Source of the DNA: Sphingomonadales bacterium
GTDB lineage: Bacteria > Pseudomonadota > Alphaproteobacteria > Sphingomonadales > Sphingomonadaceae
DNA length: 64,000 bases
Assembly (NCBI GenBank): GCA_016704425.1
Contig: JADJAC010000009.1
Coordinates: 1-64,000 of the forward strand
Direction of reading: 5' to 3'
Part shown: positions 45,009 through 54,505 of the stretch, one piece after another
Layout: each line of letters begins with the position of its first letter
Position numbering within the stretch: position 1 is the stretch's first letter
Notes under the pieces: generated by a model
What the model saw: only the letters and a program-made list of their open reading frames with translations
Told to the model about the DNA's origin: nothing
Database searches by the model: none
Program-made: the position numbers and the translations under genes

Positions 45009-45890
45009 CTAGTCTGCTACTGCCTCGACATCGACTTCAACGAAGATTTCCTGCGCACCATATCCGTTGAAGACCCCGTCGATCGGCGCAATGTCGAGAT
45101 AATCGCGCCCGACCGCCATGACGATGTGATCGCCGCCCATTGCTATGCCATTGGTTGGATCGAGCCCGAGCCAGCCCTTTTCCGGCCCGCACCAGACCAT
45201 CACCCAGCCGTGCGTCGCGTCGGCACCCTGAAGGCGGTCCTGCCCCGGCGCCGGCTCGGTCGAATATAGCCTGACGCATAGGCGGCAGGAATTCCCGCTG
45301 CCCGCAGCGCGCAAATCATGATCTGGGAAAATCCTGACACACCCCGGCGCGCGGCGAAGGCTTCTGCCGGAGGTGTTTCTGCCATTGTTGCGTTGGGATC
45401 ATATCGAAACTCCCGCTGGATGCGAACGGCCAGTTCATAGGCCGCAGCAAAGACGGACCGATCGCCAGACAGAGCTTCGGCACTCCAGTCGGCAATGGCG
45501 GCGTCCATCGGAATGAAGCTGGACGGGTACAGGAAATTGGCAGGCGAAAGGTCCGAATTGTCAACGCTTTCGCGGGCCAGCCTCCCGACTTCTGCAATGC
45601 TCGGCTCACCAAGCCATGACAATTGGGGCGTCCGTTCGACAGAAACCAGCGATTCGCTGATAATTTCAAGACTGGTTGTCGCGCCCGGAATGATCAGCCG
45701 CGTCAGGTTGACGAGCGCCGAACGCAAGGGAGCCGGAGCCAGCTGCCCGCCCGGATTGATGGTGATGCTGTGACTGACCAGAGTCTGGCCGGGCCAGGCA
45801 ATCGGCTCCAGCCCCCAGATTTGACCGTGAAAAATGAACCGGCTTCTCATACTTGAAGCACGTCAGGTGCCGGATCGCGAACTGTGTCAT
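45009..45890 (-). pseudogene. Transglutaminase-like cysteine protease family protein, frame-disrupted
   Basis: The product begins MTQFAIRHLTCFKYEKPVHF, the bacterial transglutaminase N-terminal domain. It passes through PGGQLAPAPLRSALVNLTRL, the helix AAYELAVRIQREFRYDP and FSQIMICALRAAGIPAAYASGYI, and ends with DATHGWVMVWCGPEKGWLGLDPTN, which holds the catalytic His and Asp. The frame breaks near 45815 (one extra G in a run) and near 45267 (one base short). The catalytic-Cys motif expected as GVCQDFSQ reads GVSGFSQ at about 45336-45350, three bases short. The gene overlaps the ATP-grasp/alpha-E stop by 4 bp, a conserved pairing. Confidence 0.82.
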
Positions 45891-48341
45891 GCCAGCGTCA
45901 TCCCCGAAGCCCGGAGCGTTTCACTGCCGCGCAGGAAGAATCGCTCGCTGATCGCGTCCGACAAGGCGAACAGTCGCCCTTCAAGCTCGTCGCAGACCTC
46001 AGCCGTCAACATCGTGGCCGACAGTGTTGAATTGAGCGCAACCAATCCAGTTGCCGCTGCCTGTTGAGGCTCTGCCATGCCATCATCCTTGAGGCGTGGA
46101 AGCGCGTCGAGATGTTCACGGATCGCATTGGCCTGAAAGCTGATCGAACGCGGATTGAAGGGATCAAGGCCGACAAGGTCCCTGACTGGCATCAATGCGA
46201 GGCCAGTCGCATAGCGTTGACGATAGCTGATCTGCACGTCACCGAGTTCGAGGAGCGCAGTCAGGTCGTTGGCTGATGCCTCTTCCGTCGCGAATGTACG
46301 GAGCAGCCGCGCGAAATTGAGTGCCCTCTCAATCCGCCGCCCAAGGTCATGAAACCGCCAGCCCGCAGTCCGGCCCATATGCTCAGCCGCAAGCCCGGCA
46401 AAGGCAGCGAAGCGCGCGCAGGATGAAGCTCCTTTGCTGGAACGATCCCTCTTTGGGAAATGGTGCGTCAAGCATCTGCCAGAAATCGGGCGAAATCCGT
46501 TCACGAGAACCCGAACCGATTGCGCGCGCCGCCGCAAGCAGCGCAGAAACGCTGGACGTGCCCTCTCGATTGTCGATCGCTGCAGCAAAGATTTCGCCGG
46601 GGCTTGCGTCCGCTTTCCAGCGAACCGCATCGACTGCAATCAATTGGTTGCAGAGGCGTTCCGTCGTCTGATGATTGTCTTTTCCGGCGTTCGCGCTCGC
46701 CGATCCGGCCCGGACAAGGCCAAGTACGGTCTCTCCGCGTTCCAGGTAACGACCGAGCCAGAACAGATTGTCTGCGACCCGGCTTGGCAGAGTCCCCGGA
46801 TTTCGCCGGATCGCCTGGCTCGCTGTTCGAAGGGTTACAGGAACGACAGGCTGCGTCCCGTGGACAATCACATCGGCTGATCGGGTGCCGGCACCGATCG
46901 ACGTGGCACGAACATCCGCAACGGGGCCTATGCGGACAAATCCACCAGGCATTACTGTCCATGTCCCGCGTGCATCGCGCGCTGCAAAGACACGCAGCGT
47001 AAAGGGACGCGCCAAAAGGACGCCCTCGACGGCCACTGGCATCGTCGAAAGATTGACAATTTCGTGCGCGATATAGTCTTGTGGCCGCCGCGCAATGTCT
47101 TCGAGCAAGCGCTTTCGCTCTTCGCCGCACACCTCACTACCGAGCCTCGCGCCGCCCTTGCCGAGTCCCAGCAATGGCGTTGCAAAGGCCGCGTCGATCA
47201 CGAGATTGTCAAGTTCCGACACCACATGTTCTGCTTCGCGCGCCTGCCCGCACCACCAGGTCGCGATGTTTGGCAGCCGGAGCGGCTCTCCCAAGAGGTG
47301 CCGGGCCAGCTGTGGCATGAAAGCGGCAAATGCGGGCGCTTCCAGCACCGCGGACCCCGGAAAATTGGCGATGACGATACCACCGGCGGCCATCGCGTCG
47401 ACAAGGCCCGGCACGCCTATTGCAGACCGTGAATCGAGCGCCAGAGGGTCGAGCAGACGGGCATCCATGCGTTGCCAAAGTGCATCAACCCGTTTCAGTC
47501 CCTCGATCGTGCGGAGATAGACCCGATCGTCGTGCACCGCGATGTCCGCGCCTTCGACCAGAAGAACCCCGAGATAGCGCGCCAGGTGAGCCTGCTCGGC
47601 ATAACTCTGGTTGAACCGTCCCGGAGTGAGGAGCGCCAGCCTCGGGTCGCTGCGCTCGCAGCTTGCTGCAATACCCGCGCGAAGATCGGCGAAAAACGGC
47701 GCCAGTCGCGCTACGTTCAGCCGTTCGGAAAGGCTGCCGATGATCTGGGAAGCGGCCAGCCGGTTCTCAAGCGCATAACCTGCTCCGGCCGGTGAGCGGG
47801 TATGGTCCGCAAGAACGCGCCATTCTCCATCTGGCCCGCGGCCCAGATCGGCAGCGTAGATATTGAGATAGTGGCCACCCGGCGGTGAAATTCCGACCAT
47901 TGGCCGCAAGAACTGGGGGCTTCCCGTCAACGCGGCAGTGGGCAACACGTTGGATTCAACAAGCCGTTGCGGACCATAAATGTCGGCAAGCAGAAGTTCG
48001 CTCAGTTCTGCGCGCTGCACTACAGCAGCAGCTATGCCCGCCCATTCACCTTCCGCGATCGGCAAGGGCAAGGGAGAGACCGGCCAAGGTCGCTCTTCTC
48101 CTTCATTCGGCAGGCGAAAACTCGTACCGATTTCCTCGACATGGCGCTGCAGCTGTTCTTGCACCTGGGCAATACTGCCTTGGCCGACGGCCAGGACCTC
48201 CTGGAGGATCGACTGCCAGACTTGGGAATCTCCGGCCGAAGCCCCGCACATGACATCGCCGGGCCCGGCCTCGCCGCAATAGGCCTTGAGGATTGACTCG
48301 GCAGCCTCCCGCTCGCGAGAACCATCACCCCAATGTGTCAT
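45887..48341 (-). pseudogene. Circularly permuted ATP-grasp ligase fused to alpha-E domain, one frameshift
   Basis: Residues ~1-480 are a permuted type 2 ATP-grasp (DUF404/DUF407 type): ELLLADIYGPQRLVESNVLP, LTPGRFNQSYAEQAHLARYLG, NIATWWCGQ, then PRVTLRTA-like SQAIRRNPGTLP. From ~500 on is the alpha-E helical domain (LPSRVADNLFWLGRYLERGE). Near 46410 the frame shifts and the alpha-E domain finishes in another frame (GLAAEHMGRTAGWRFHDLGR to ASGMTLA, stop 45887). Comparative work predicts these ligases make peptide bonds with alpha-E and transglutaminase partners; the substrate is unknown. The transglutaminase follows with a 4-bp overlap. Confidence 0.83.
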
Positions 48342-48434
48342 CTGCGCCTTCCATCGAATGTCGCTTCACCACATCAAGCCGCACAGGGCAAGCGATGCTC
48401 GACTTCAAAGTGAGCCTTGTCTAGTGGAGCCGTC

Positions 48435-49017
48435 ATGGCAACCGATCCCTTTGAACTGTTCGATCTCTGGCTTTCGGAAGCACGGAAAGCCGAACCCAAT
48501 GATTCCAATGCAATGGCGTTGGCCACTTCCAATGCGGAAGGCCAGCCTTCGGTGAGGATGGTCCTGCTCAAGGGACATGGGCGCGACGGCTTTGTGTTCT
48601 ACACGAACAAGGAAAGCGACAAGGCACGCCAAATTGCGGAGCGCGGTTTTGCGGCTCTGCTGTTCCACTGGAAGTCCCTGCGGCGCCAGATCCGGATCGA
48701 AGGCAATATCCTGAACGTCGATAACGCAACAGCAGACGCCTATTTCGCAACCCGCAGCCGGGATTCTCAGCTTGGCGCCTGGGCATCGGACCAATCGCGT
48801 CCACTCGATGCGCGCGAAGTCTTCGAGGCGCGCTATGCCGACATGGCGGCCCGATTTGAAGGCCATCCGGTGCCACGACCCCCGCACTGGTCTGGCTGTT
48901 GCGTCTCGCCGCACTAGGATCGAATTCTGGCAGGATCGTGAACACCGGCTTCATGAGCGGCATCTGTTCACCAGGACCGGTTCAGACAGCTGGACAGAAG
49001 GCCTGCTCTACCCGTGA
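48435..49017 (+). pseudogene. pdxH: Pyridoxamine 5'-phosphate oxidase, one frameshift near the C-terminus
   Basis: PdxH oxidises pyridoxine or pyridoxamine 5'-phosphate to PLP with FMN. Seen are MATDPFELFDLWLSEARKAE, PSVRMVLLKGHGRDGFVFYT (FMN binding), ALLFHWKSLRRQIRIEG, RSRDSQLGAWASDQS and, at the end, the signature RIEFWQDREHRLHERHLF with substrate-binding Arg and His. The frame breaks just before that signature at ~48912: one extra C makes an early TAG, and the adjoining conserved Trp-Arg reads Cys-Cys. With the base removed the product is ~193 aa and ends at 49017, overlapping the CDF gene start. Confidence 0.88.
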
Positions 49018-49925
49018 AGGCCGATGTGAAGCTGCGCAGCGCCTTGACGCAGCGAGCAGCTTTTGCCAGCGTTTCAATGGCCATTTCCCTGCTTGGCCTC
49101 AAAGGCTGGGCCGCATGGCAGACCGGTTCCGTCTCGATGCTCGGATCGCTCGCGGATACGGCGCTCGACATCGTTGCATCACTCGTGACACTCTTTTCCG
49201 TGCGCCTGGCCGCCCAGCCGGCTGATGACGATCATGCTTATGGGCATGGAAAGGCCGAAGCGCTTGCAGCCCTGTTTCAGACGGGCATTATATCAGCCTC
49301 GGCGCTGGCAATCGGCCTGCGCGGCATGAGCCAGATCGGGGCAAGTCGGGCGCCGGAAAGCCCGGAACTTGGCATAGGCGTCTCGATTGTGGCGATCATG
49401 GCAACCCTCGCGCTGGTCAGTTTCCAGCGTTACGTTGTGCGCAAGACAGGGTCGGTCGCCATTCAGGCCGACCAGGTTCACTATGCCAGCGATCTGGTGC
49501 TCAATGCTTCGGTCATTGCCGCATTGTTTCTGGATTCCATCCTGCACATCCATGGTTCTGACCCCGTCTTCGGAATCGGAATCGGGCTCTGGCTGCTTTG
49601 GCACGCCAAGGAAGTCGCCGCTCACGCTGTCAATCAACTGATGGATAAGGAATGGCCAGAGGAAAAGCGGGAACGCTTTCTCGCCATTGCCCGGGGTCAT
49701 CCCGAACTCAAGGGAATCCACGACTTTCGAACCCGATCCAGCGGATCGCACGAATTTGTCCAATTCCATGTCTGGGTCGACCCAGCGATGACAATTTCCG
49801 AAGCACATCGGGTCATGGACGAAGTCGAAGCGCGCCTGATGGTCGATTTTCCTGGAACGGAAATCCTGATTCACCCCGATCCCGAGGGACATTCGGACCC
49901 TGAACGCGGCATTCCGGCACACTAA
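49014..49925 (+). CDS. Cation diffusion facilitator family transporter (FieF-like)
   Basis: A 303-aa inner-membrane metal/proton antiporter. The metal site is visible as two helix pairs: SLADTALDIVAS in the second helix and ADQVHYASDLVLN in the fifth. The cytosolic loop start DDDHAYGHGKAEAL matches the DHxYGHGK motif, and the C-terminal domain (GSHEFVQFHVWVDPAMTISEAHRVMDE) is the copper-chaperone-like dimerisation part. Zinc or iron export is typical of this group. The GTG start overlaps the pdxH stop (GTGA). Confidence 0.93.
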   Translation: MKADVKLRSALTQRAAFASVSMAISLLGLKGWAAWQTGSVSMLGSLADTALDIVASLVTLFSVRLAAQPADDDHAYGHGKAEALAALFQTGIISASALAIGLRGMSQIGASRAPESPELGIGVSIVAIMATLALVSFQRYVVRKTGSVAIQADQVHYASDLVLNASVIAALFLDSILHIHGSDPVFGIGIGLWLLWHAKEVAAHAVNQLMDKEWPEEKRERFLAIARGHPELKGIHDFRTRSSGSHEFVQFHVWVDPAMTISEAHRVMDEVEARLMVDFPGTEILIHPDPEGHSDPERGIPAH

Positions 49926-49934
49926 GACCCGACG

Positions 49935-50825
49935 TTACGCCGCGGCAAACCTTGCCATCCTGGCCTGTGCCGCCCGTGATTCAGGAAAACCGAAGATCGG
50001 CCAGTCATGCATCAGGCCCGATCCTTCGATATATTCCACAGATGAAAGCTTTGCGCCTAGGGCGCGCGAATCGACAACAAGGATATCATCACTCCCACCA
50101 AAGGCGAGGATTGGCGGAAGACCCGACCAATCTGCATGAATCGGGCTCACACGGGAATCGATTGTACCGGCAGCGCCGGCATACATTTCCCCAGCCTCAC
50201 GAATGCCACGGATGGTGAGAATTGGATCGCGAAGCTCAATTCCGGGTTGATCAGGATCATCCGGGCAGGCGTCGAGCCAGGGGCATATCAGGATCATCTT
50301 TTCGGGCATTGGCAATCCTGCATCGCGCGCCGCCATTGCCGTCGCGGCGGCCAGACCGCCACCTGCGGAGTCACCTCCCATGACGAGCCTAGCCGTTTCG
50401 GGTTTGCCAATAATATGCTTGTAGAGGTCCAGGGCAAACCCTGTGACCTCTCCCACCTCGGCCATTGGGGCCAAGGGATAAAGCGGCAAGATCATCCTCC
50501 AGCCATGAACGCGCGCCATATGGGCCGCGAACGCCCAATGGCCGGGCATTGGGGGATAAACATAGCCCCCGCCGTGCCAATAGAGCATGGTCAGGCTGGG
50601 CGACCGATCTTTGGGGGCGATGTCCCAAACCGGCCGACCCTGAAATTCAGTGCTCGATATGGAAAGCCGCGCTTTCAATTTCGCCGATGGCTCGCTTGGC
50701 ACGGCGAGCGCCTTCGCCTGACGCTGGTGGAATTCCGGACCGCCCGAAAAGAGCTTGCGATACACTCCAGTCTTGCGGAGCACGAAGGCGGCGATACGTG
50801 CAGTGAAACTCGGCATTTGCGGCAA
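49935..50825 (-). CDS. Alpha/beta hydrolase, hormone-sensitive lipase family
   Basis: A 296-aa esterase/lipase. The oxyanion-hole motif is YWHGGGYVY, the nucleophile elbow GDSAGGG carries the Ser, the acid is in FGGSDDILVV, and the His is in GSGLMHDWPIF. This is the HSL (family IV) pattern. It has no signal peptide, so it acts in the cytosol, probably on small acyl esters. It converges with the CDF gene and lies 30 bp downstream of mnmA on the same strand. Confidence 0.9.
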   Translation of the reverse strand: MPQMPSFTARIAAFVLRKTGVYRKLFSGGPEFHQRQAKALAVPSEPSAKLKARLSISSTEFQGRPVWDIAPKDRSPSLTMLYWHGGGYVYPPMPGHWAFAAHMARVHGWRMILPLYPLAPMAEVGEVTGFALDLYKHIIGKPETARLVMGGDSAGGGLAAATAMAARDAGLPMPEKMILICPWLDACPDDPDQPGIELRDPILTIRGIREAGEMYAGAAGTIDSRVSPIHADWSGLPPILAFGGSDDILVVDSRALGAKLSSVEYIEGSGLMHDWPIFGFPESRAAQARMARFAAA

Positions 50826-50854
50826 TCCTCCGCCTGGTCGTCTTTCGGGAAAGA

Positions 50855-51982
50855 CTATGCGGCTTCGTCCGATACGACAAGCGCACAGGAGCTTGCGCCG
50901 ACAGTTTCCTCAATCCAGCCCCCGCCAAGAACCCTGTCTCCATCATACAGCACCGCGGCCTGACCCGGTGCGACACCAAATTCCGGCTTGTCGAAGCAAA
51001 GCCAACCGCCCTCCAGTCTTGCCGGCACGGGTTTTGCCAGTGACCTTACTTTGGCGAGGACGTGTCGACATTCGACTGCGTCAAGCCAAGACGCTTCGCC
51101 AAGCCTGGCCGCCGAGACCGCCAGGGCGGACTTTGGCCCGACGACAACCTGCTGCAAGGCCGGATCAAGGCGAATGACGTAAACGGGGTCAGCCAAACCA
51201 CCAAGTTCAAGCCCGCGCCGCTGACCGACCGTATAATGGATCAGGCCCTTGTGGCGCCCAAGCACTTTGCCGCTCTCGTCAACAATATCACCGCTCGCCT
51301 CTGCTTCGGGCCTGATTTTCCGGACGACGCTTGCATAATCACCATTCGGGACGAAGCAAATGTCCTGGCTGTCAGGCTTCATTGCAACGACAAGACCCAT
51401 TTCCCGAGCAATTTCGCGAACGTCCGATTTCGGCATTCCGCCCAGCGGAAAGCGCAAATAGTCGAGTTGCTCGTTGGTGGTTGCAAACAGGAAATAGCTC
51501 TGATCCCGAGCCGGATCGATCGCGCGATGCAGTTCAGGGCCGCCTTCACCCAAAATCCGTCGGACATAGTGGCCGGTTGCAAGGCAATCAGCGCCCAGTT
51601 CGCGAGCCAGCCGGAACAAGTCGGTGAATTTCACCCCCATATTGCAGCGGACGCATGGAATGGGCGTCCGTCCGCGAACATACTCGTCCGCGAACTGATC
51701 GATCACCGTTTCGCGAAAGCGGCTTTCATGATCGAACACATAGTGCGCAATGCCAAGTCGGTCCGCAACGGCCCGCGCATCGCGAATGTCCTGGCCGGCA
51801 CAACAGCTTCCCGCGCGCTTCACTGCGCTGCCATGATCGTAGAGCTGGAGCGTGACCCCGATGGTTTCCGCACCCGTTCGCGCTGCGAGCCCGGCAACGA
51901 CCGACGAATCGACTCCGCCGGACATGGCGACAACGATCCGCCGCGCCCTTGCGGGCCCTTCGAGTTGAAAAAGGTCGAGCAT
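50855..51982 (-). CDS. mnmA: tRNA-specific 2-thiouridylase
   Basis: A 375-aa enzyme that installs the 2-thio group at U34 of tRNAs for Lys, Glu and Gln. The PP-loop VVAMSGGVDSSVVAGL binds ATP. The two catalytic cysteines lie in TPIPCVRCNMGVKF and DSQDICFVPNGDY, and GLIHYTVGQRRGL is the conserved tRNA-contact region. Length is normal. It is transcribed away from the small genes at 52077 and the sciP locus. Confidence 0.96.
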   Translation of the reverse strand: MLDLFQLEGPARARRIVVAMSGGVDSSVVAGLAARTGAETIGVTLQLYDHGSAVKRAGSCCAGQDIRDARAVADRLGIAHYVFDHESRFRETVIDQFADEYVRGRTPIPCVRCNMGVKFTDLFRLARELGADCLATGHYVRRILGEGGPELHRAIDPARDQSYFLFATTNEQLDYLRFPLGGMPKSDVREIAREMGLVVAMKPDSQDICFVPNGDYASVVRKIRPEAEASGDIVDESGKVLGRHKGLIHYTVGQRRGLELGGLADPVYVIRLDPALQQVVVGPKSALAVSAARLGEASWLDAVECRHVLAKVRSLAKPVPARLEGGWLCFDKPEFGVAPGQAAVLYDGDRVLGGGWIEETVGASSCALVVSDEAA

Positions 51983-52076
51983 AAGGGGCCCCTATCACAG
52001 CTCGGCGACGGTGAACACCAGCTCATCATCTGGTCGTGGTTTACACGGCATTTAGGAATTTCTGCGACAAAGGGCC

Positions 52077-52358
52077 ATGGATTTGAGCTTTGCGCGGCGG
52101 CGCCGCGACCAAAAGACCGGCCTCAAGGCCTCGACCAATCTGGCGCGCCTCCTGGCGGACGCGTCTGCGCGACAGGCGGTTTCCGCAACGGCATTGGCGC
52201 AATTGCGCGCCGGAGCCGCCAAGGATCCGACAATTGGGGAGCATCCGGAGATCGCTTCATTCGCGCCGAGCACCGCGCGCGACTCAACTGCACCGAAGGC
52301 GGGAAGCTTCAATGCGGAAATCGCCGAGGCAATCGTCACACAATGTAAATCTTTGTAA
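52077..52358 (+). CDS. Small hypothetical protein
   Basis: A 93-aa frame (MDLSFARRRRDQKTGLKAST) with a basic N-terminus and an Ala/Ser/Thr-rich middle, no membrane segment or known motif. AAAGGG lies directly before the ATG at close spacing. It sits between divergent mnmA and sciP. It could be a genuine short gene, but composition alone does not prove coding. Confidence 0.4.
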   Translation: MDLSFARRRRDQKTGLKASTNLARLLADASARQAVSATALAQLRAGAAKDPTIGEHPEIASFAPSTARDSTAPKAGSFNAEIAEAIVTQCKSL

Positions 52359-52460
52359 CCATGGCATTTACCTTGGCATTTTAGCTTTGTTTCAACCCCT
52401 TGCCGCTAGAAGCAAATCCATAGGCAGAGACGGCTCCGGTCGTATGCGTTTGAGGTAAGA

Positions 52461-52760
52461 ATGATCGAGAACCAGAAAATCCGTCCGGCGCAAGTGATTG
52501 GCCCCCTCGGCGAATCGCTGACAGTCGATTCTCTCCCCCCGCCATCCACCACCCGTTGGGTCGTGCGGCGGAAGGCAGAAGTCGTTGCGGCCGTGAATGG
52601 CGGACTGTTGACTGTCGATGAAGTGTGCGACCGTTACAGTCTAACGCTCGAAGAATTCGCCAGTTGGCAGCGCGCTGTCGATCGCTCCGGCATGCCGGGC
52701 CTTCGTGTGACGCGCATCCAGCACTACAAGACCCTTTACGAGCGCCAGCAGCGCTATTGA
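52461..52760 (+). CDS. sciP: SciP-type CtrA inhibitor (DUF1153)
   Basis: A 99-aa helix-turn-helix protein. The sequence RWVVRRKAEVVAAVNGGLLT, then VDEVCDRYSLTLEEFASWQRAV and GLRVTRIQHYK, is the conserved DUF1153 core. In Caulobacter, SciP binds CtrA and blocks transcription of its targets in G1 cells; the same role here is by homology. It is a lineage marker for alphaproteobacteria. The stop is 2 bp from the convergent rsmE stop. Confidence 0.93.
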   Translation: MIENQKIRPAQVIGPLGESLTVDSLPPPSTTRWVVRRKAEVVAAVNGGLLTVDEVCDRYSLTLEEFASWQRAVDRSGMPGLRVTRIQHYKTLYERQQRY

Positions 52761-52762
52761 AT

Positions 52763-53509
52763 TTAGCGCCAATCGCCCGCGCTTGCCATCCAGATGGAAA
52801 GTGCGGCGATGGCAGCGGTTTCGGCGCGAAGGATTCTGGGCCCAAGTGAAATTGGAACTGATTGGGGATGCGCGCGGATTGCGGTACGCTCCTCATCATC
52901 GAATCCGCCTTCTGGCCCGATAAGGATAGCCGCCGGACCCTGACGCGCTGCCGCAGCATTGGCGAACGGCTCTCCTCCACTTTCATCCGCGAAATAGAGA
53001 ATGCGGTCCGTCGGCCAGGCTCGCAACAGTGCAGCAAGCTTGATCGGTTCCGCCATATCAGGGAGCACTGTTCGTCCGCACTGTTCCGCAGCCTCTACCA
53101 TATGGCTGCGAAGCCGGTCCATGTTCAGTCGTTCGATTACGGTTCGTCGCGTGATGACCGGCTGGTACCGCGCAACCCCCAACTCACAGGCCTTTTCCGC
53201 AACCAGATCAATGCGCGCCTTCTTGATCGGCGCCGCCAGCAGCCAGATATCGGGCACAGCTTCCCGCGCCCGTAGTTGCCCGGTCACGCGCAGGATCAAG
53301 TCCCGCTTGCCGATGATCGCCACTTCGGCCAGCCATTCGCCCGAAATGCTGTCAAACAATTTGATGGGCGACCCAATCTTCATGCGCATGACCGAAATCA
53401 GATAATGTGCCTGCGGGCCCGATACGGACAGTTCAATGCTATCGGCCAGTGGTGACTCGACGAAGAGTCGCGGTGTCGATTGGGGTGGCCAGGCGGGCGT
53501 TGCGGGCAT
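52763..53509 (-). CDS. rsmE: 16S rRNA (uracil(1498)-N(3))-methyltransferase
   Basis: A 248-aa SPOUT-class methyltransferase for U1498 of 16S rRNA. Recognisable are the N-terminal PRLFVESPLADSIELSVSGPQAHYLISVMRM, the EKACELGVARYQPVITRRT segment, EQCGRTVLPDM, and the knot-forming AILIGPEGGFDDEERTA with SLGPRILRAETAAIAAL that binds SAM. It is divergent from ubiA with 14 bp between start codons, so their promoters must overlap the coding ends. Confidence 0.95.
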   Translation of the reverse strand: MPATPAWPPQSTPRLFVESPLADSIELSVSGPQAHYLISVMRMKIGSPIKLFDSISGEWLAEVAIIGKRDLILRVTGQLRAREAVPDIWLLAAPIKKARIDLVAEKACELGVARYQPVITRRTVIERLNMDRLRSHMVEAAEQCGRTVLPDMAEPIKLAALLRAWPTDRILYFADESGGEPFANAAAARQGPAAILIGPEGGFDDEERTAIRAHPQSVPISLGPRILRAETAAIAALSIWMASAGDWR

Positions 53510-53523
53510 AATGATGCCTTAGC

Positions 53524-54441
53524 ATGGAGACGCTGCAGACCGAAATCGTTCCTGATAGCCAGCACAAGGGACTGGTCGGGAAACTCCCCCCTGCGCTGCG
53601 CGCCTATGCACTGCTTGCCCGATTCGACCGGCCGATTGGCTGGTGGCTGTTGTTCTGGCCCTGTGCCTGGGGCGTCTTGCTGGCGGGTGGCATGAAAACC
53701 CATTGGCCGCTGATTCTCTGGATGCTGCTTGGTGCAATTGCCATGCGGGGTGCTGGCTGCGTCTACAACGACATCATTGACCGCGATCTTGACGCACAAG
53801 TTGAGAGGACGCGCCTGCGCCCGATCGCGAGCGGCGCCATTTCGCCGCGTGCTGCCTGGGCCTGGATGGTTGTGCTCAGCCTCATCGGTCTCGTCGTGCT
53901 GATTCAACTTCGGTTGGAAGCCCGGCTAGTCGCCGTTGCCAGCCTTGCTCCGGTGGCCGCTTATCCCTTCATGAAGCGGATTACCTGGTGGCCCCAGGCC
54001 TGGCTCGGAATCGTCTTTTCCTGGGGTGCACTGGTTGGCTGGTTCGCTGTCATGTCCGCTCCGTCCGGCGCGATGGTGCTTTTCTATTTCGGCAGCATTG
54101 CGTGGGTCATTGGCTATGACACGATCTACGCACTTCAGGACCGAGAGGACGATGCCCTGATTGGTGTGCGATCCTCGGCGCTCAGACTCGGCGCGCATGT
54201 GAAGGCTGGCGTGGCAGTTTTCTATGCCCTGGCACTTTCCTGCTGGGCAGGCGCATTCTGGCTTTTACGGCCTCAGTTGATGGGTCTTGCAGCTCTGCTG
54301 CCCGCAGCACTTCATTTCGCCTGGCAGATTTTGTCCTTGCAGGTCAGCAATGGCGATGATGCACTGGCCAAGTTCCGTTCAAACCGTTTTGCCGGGGTGC
54401 TTGTGGCCCTTGCATGTGCAGTGATTGGCTCGACAGCCTGA
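53524..54441 (+). CDS. ubiA: 4-hydroxybenzoate octaprenyltransferase
   Basis: A 305-aa membrane prenyltransferase of ubiquinone synthesis that joins 4-hydroxybenzoate to a polyprenyl diphosphate. The two Asp-rich motifs are present: NDIIDRDLDAQVERTRLRP in the first half and YDTIYALQDREDD in the second, within about eight membrane helices (GWWLLFWPCAWGVLL near the start). It is adjacent to and divergent from rsmE; pmbA follows 64 bp downstream. Confidence 0.95.
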   Translation: METLQTEIVPDSQHKGLVGKLPPALRAYALLARFDRPIGWWLLFWPCAWGVLLAGGMKTHWPLILWMLLGAIAMRGAGCVYNDIIDRDLDAQVERTRLRPIASGAISPRAAWAWMVVLSLIGLVVLIQLRLEARLVAVASLAPVAAYPFMKRITWWPQAWLGIVFSWGALVGWFAVMSAPSGAMVLFYFGSIAWVIGYDTIYALQDREDDALIGVRSSALRLGAHVKAGVAVFYALALSCWAGAFWLLRPQLMGLAALLPAALHFAWQILSLQVSNGDDALAKFRSNRFAGVLVALACAVIGSTA

Positions 54442-54505
54442 TCAACCTCGCGCCTGAGTGCACAAAGGGCTTCAACCCGGAGCCTTCCCGCTCTATGCGC
54501 CAATC

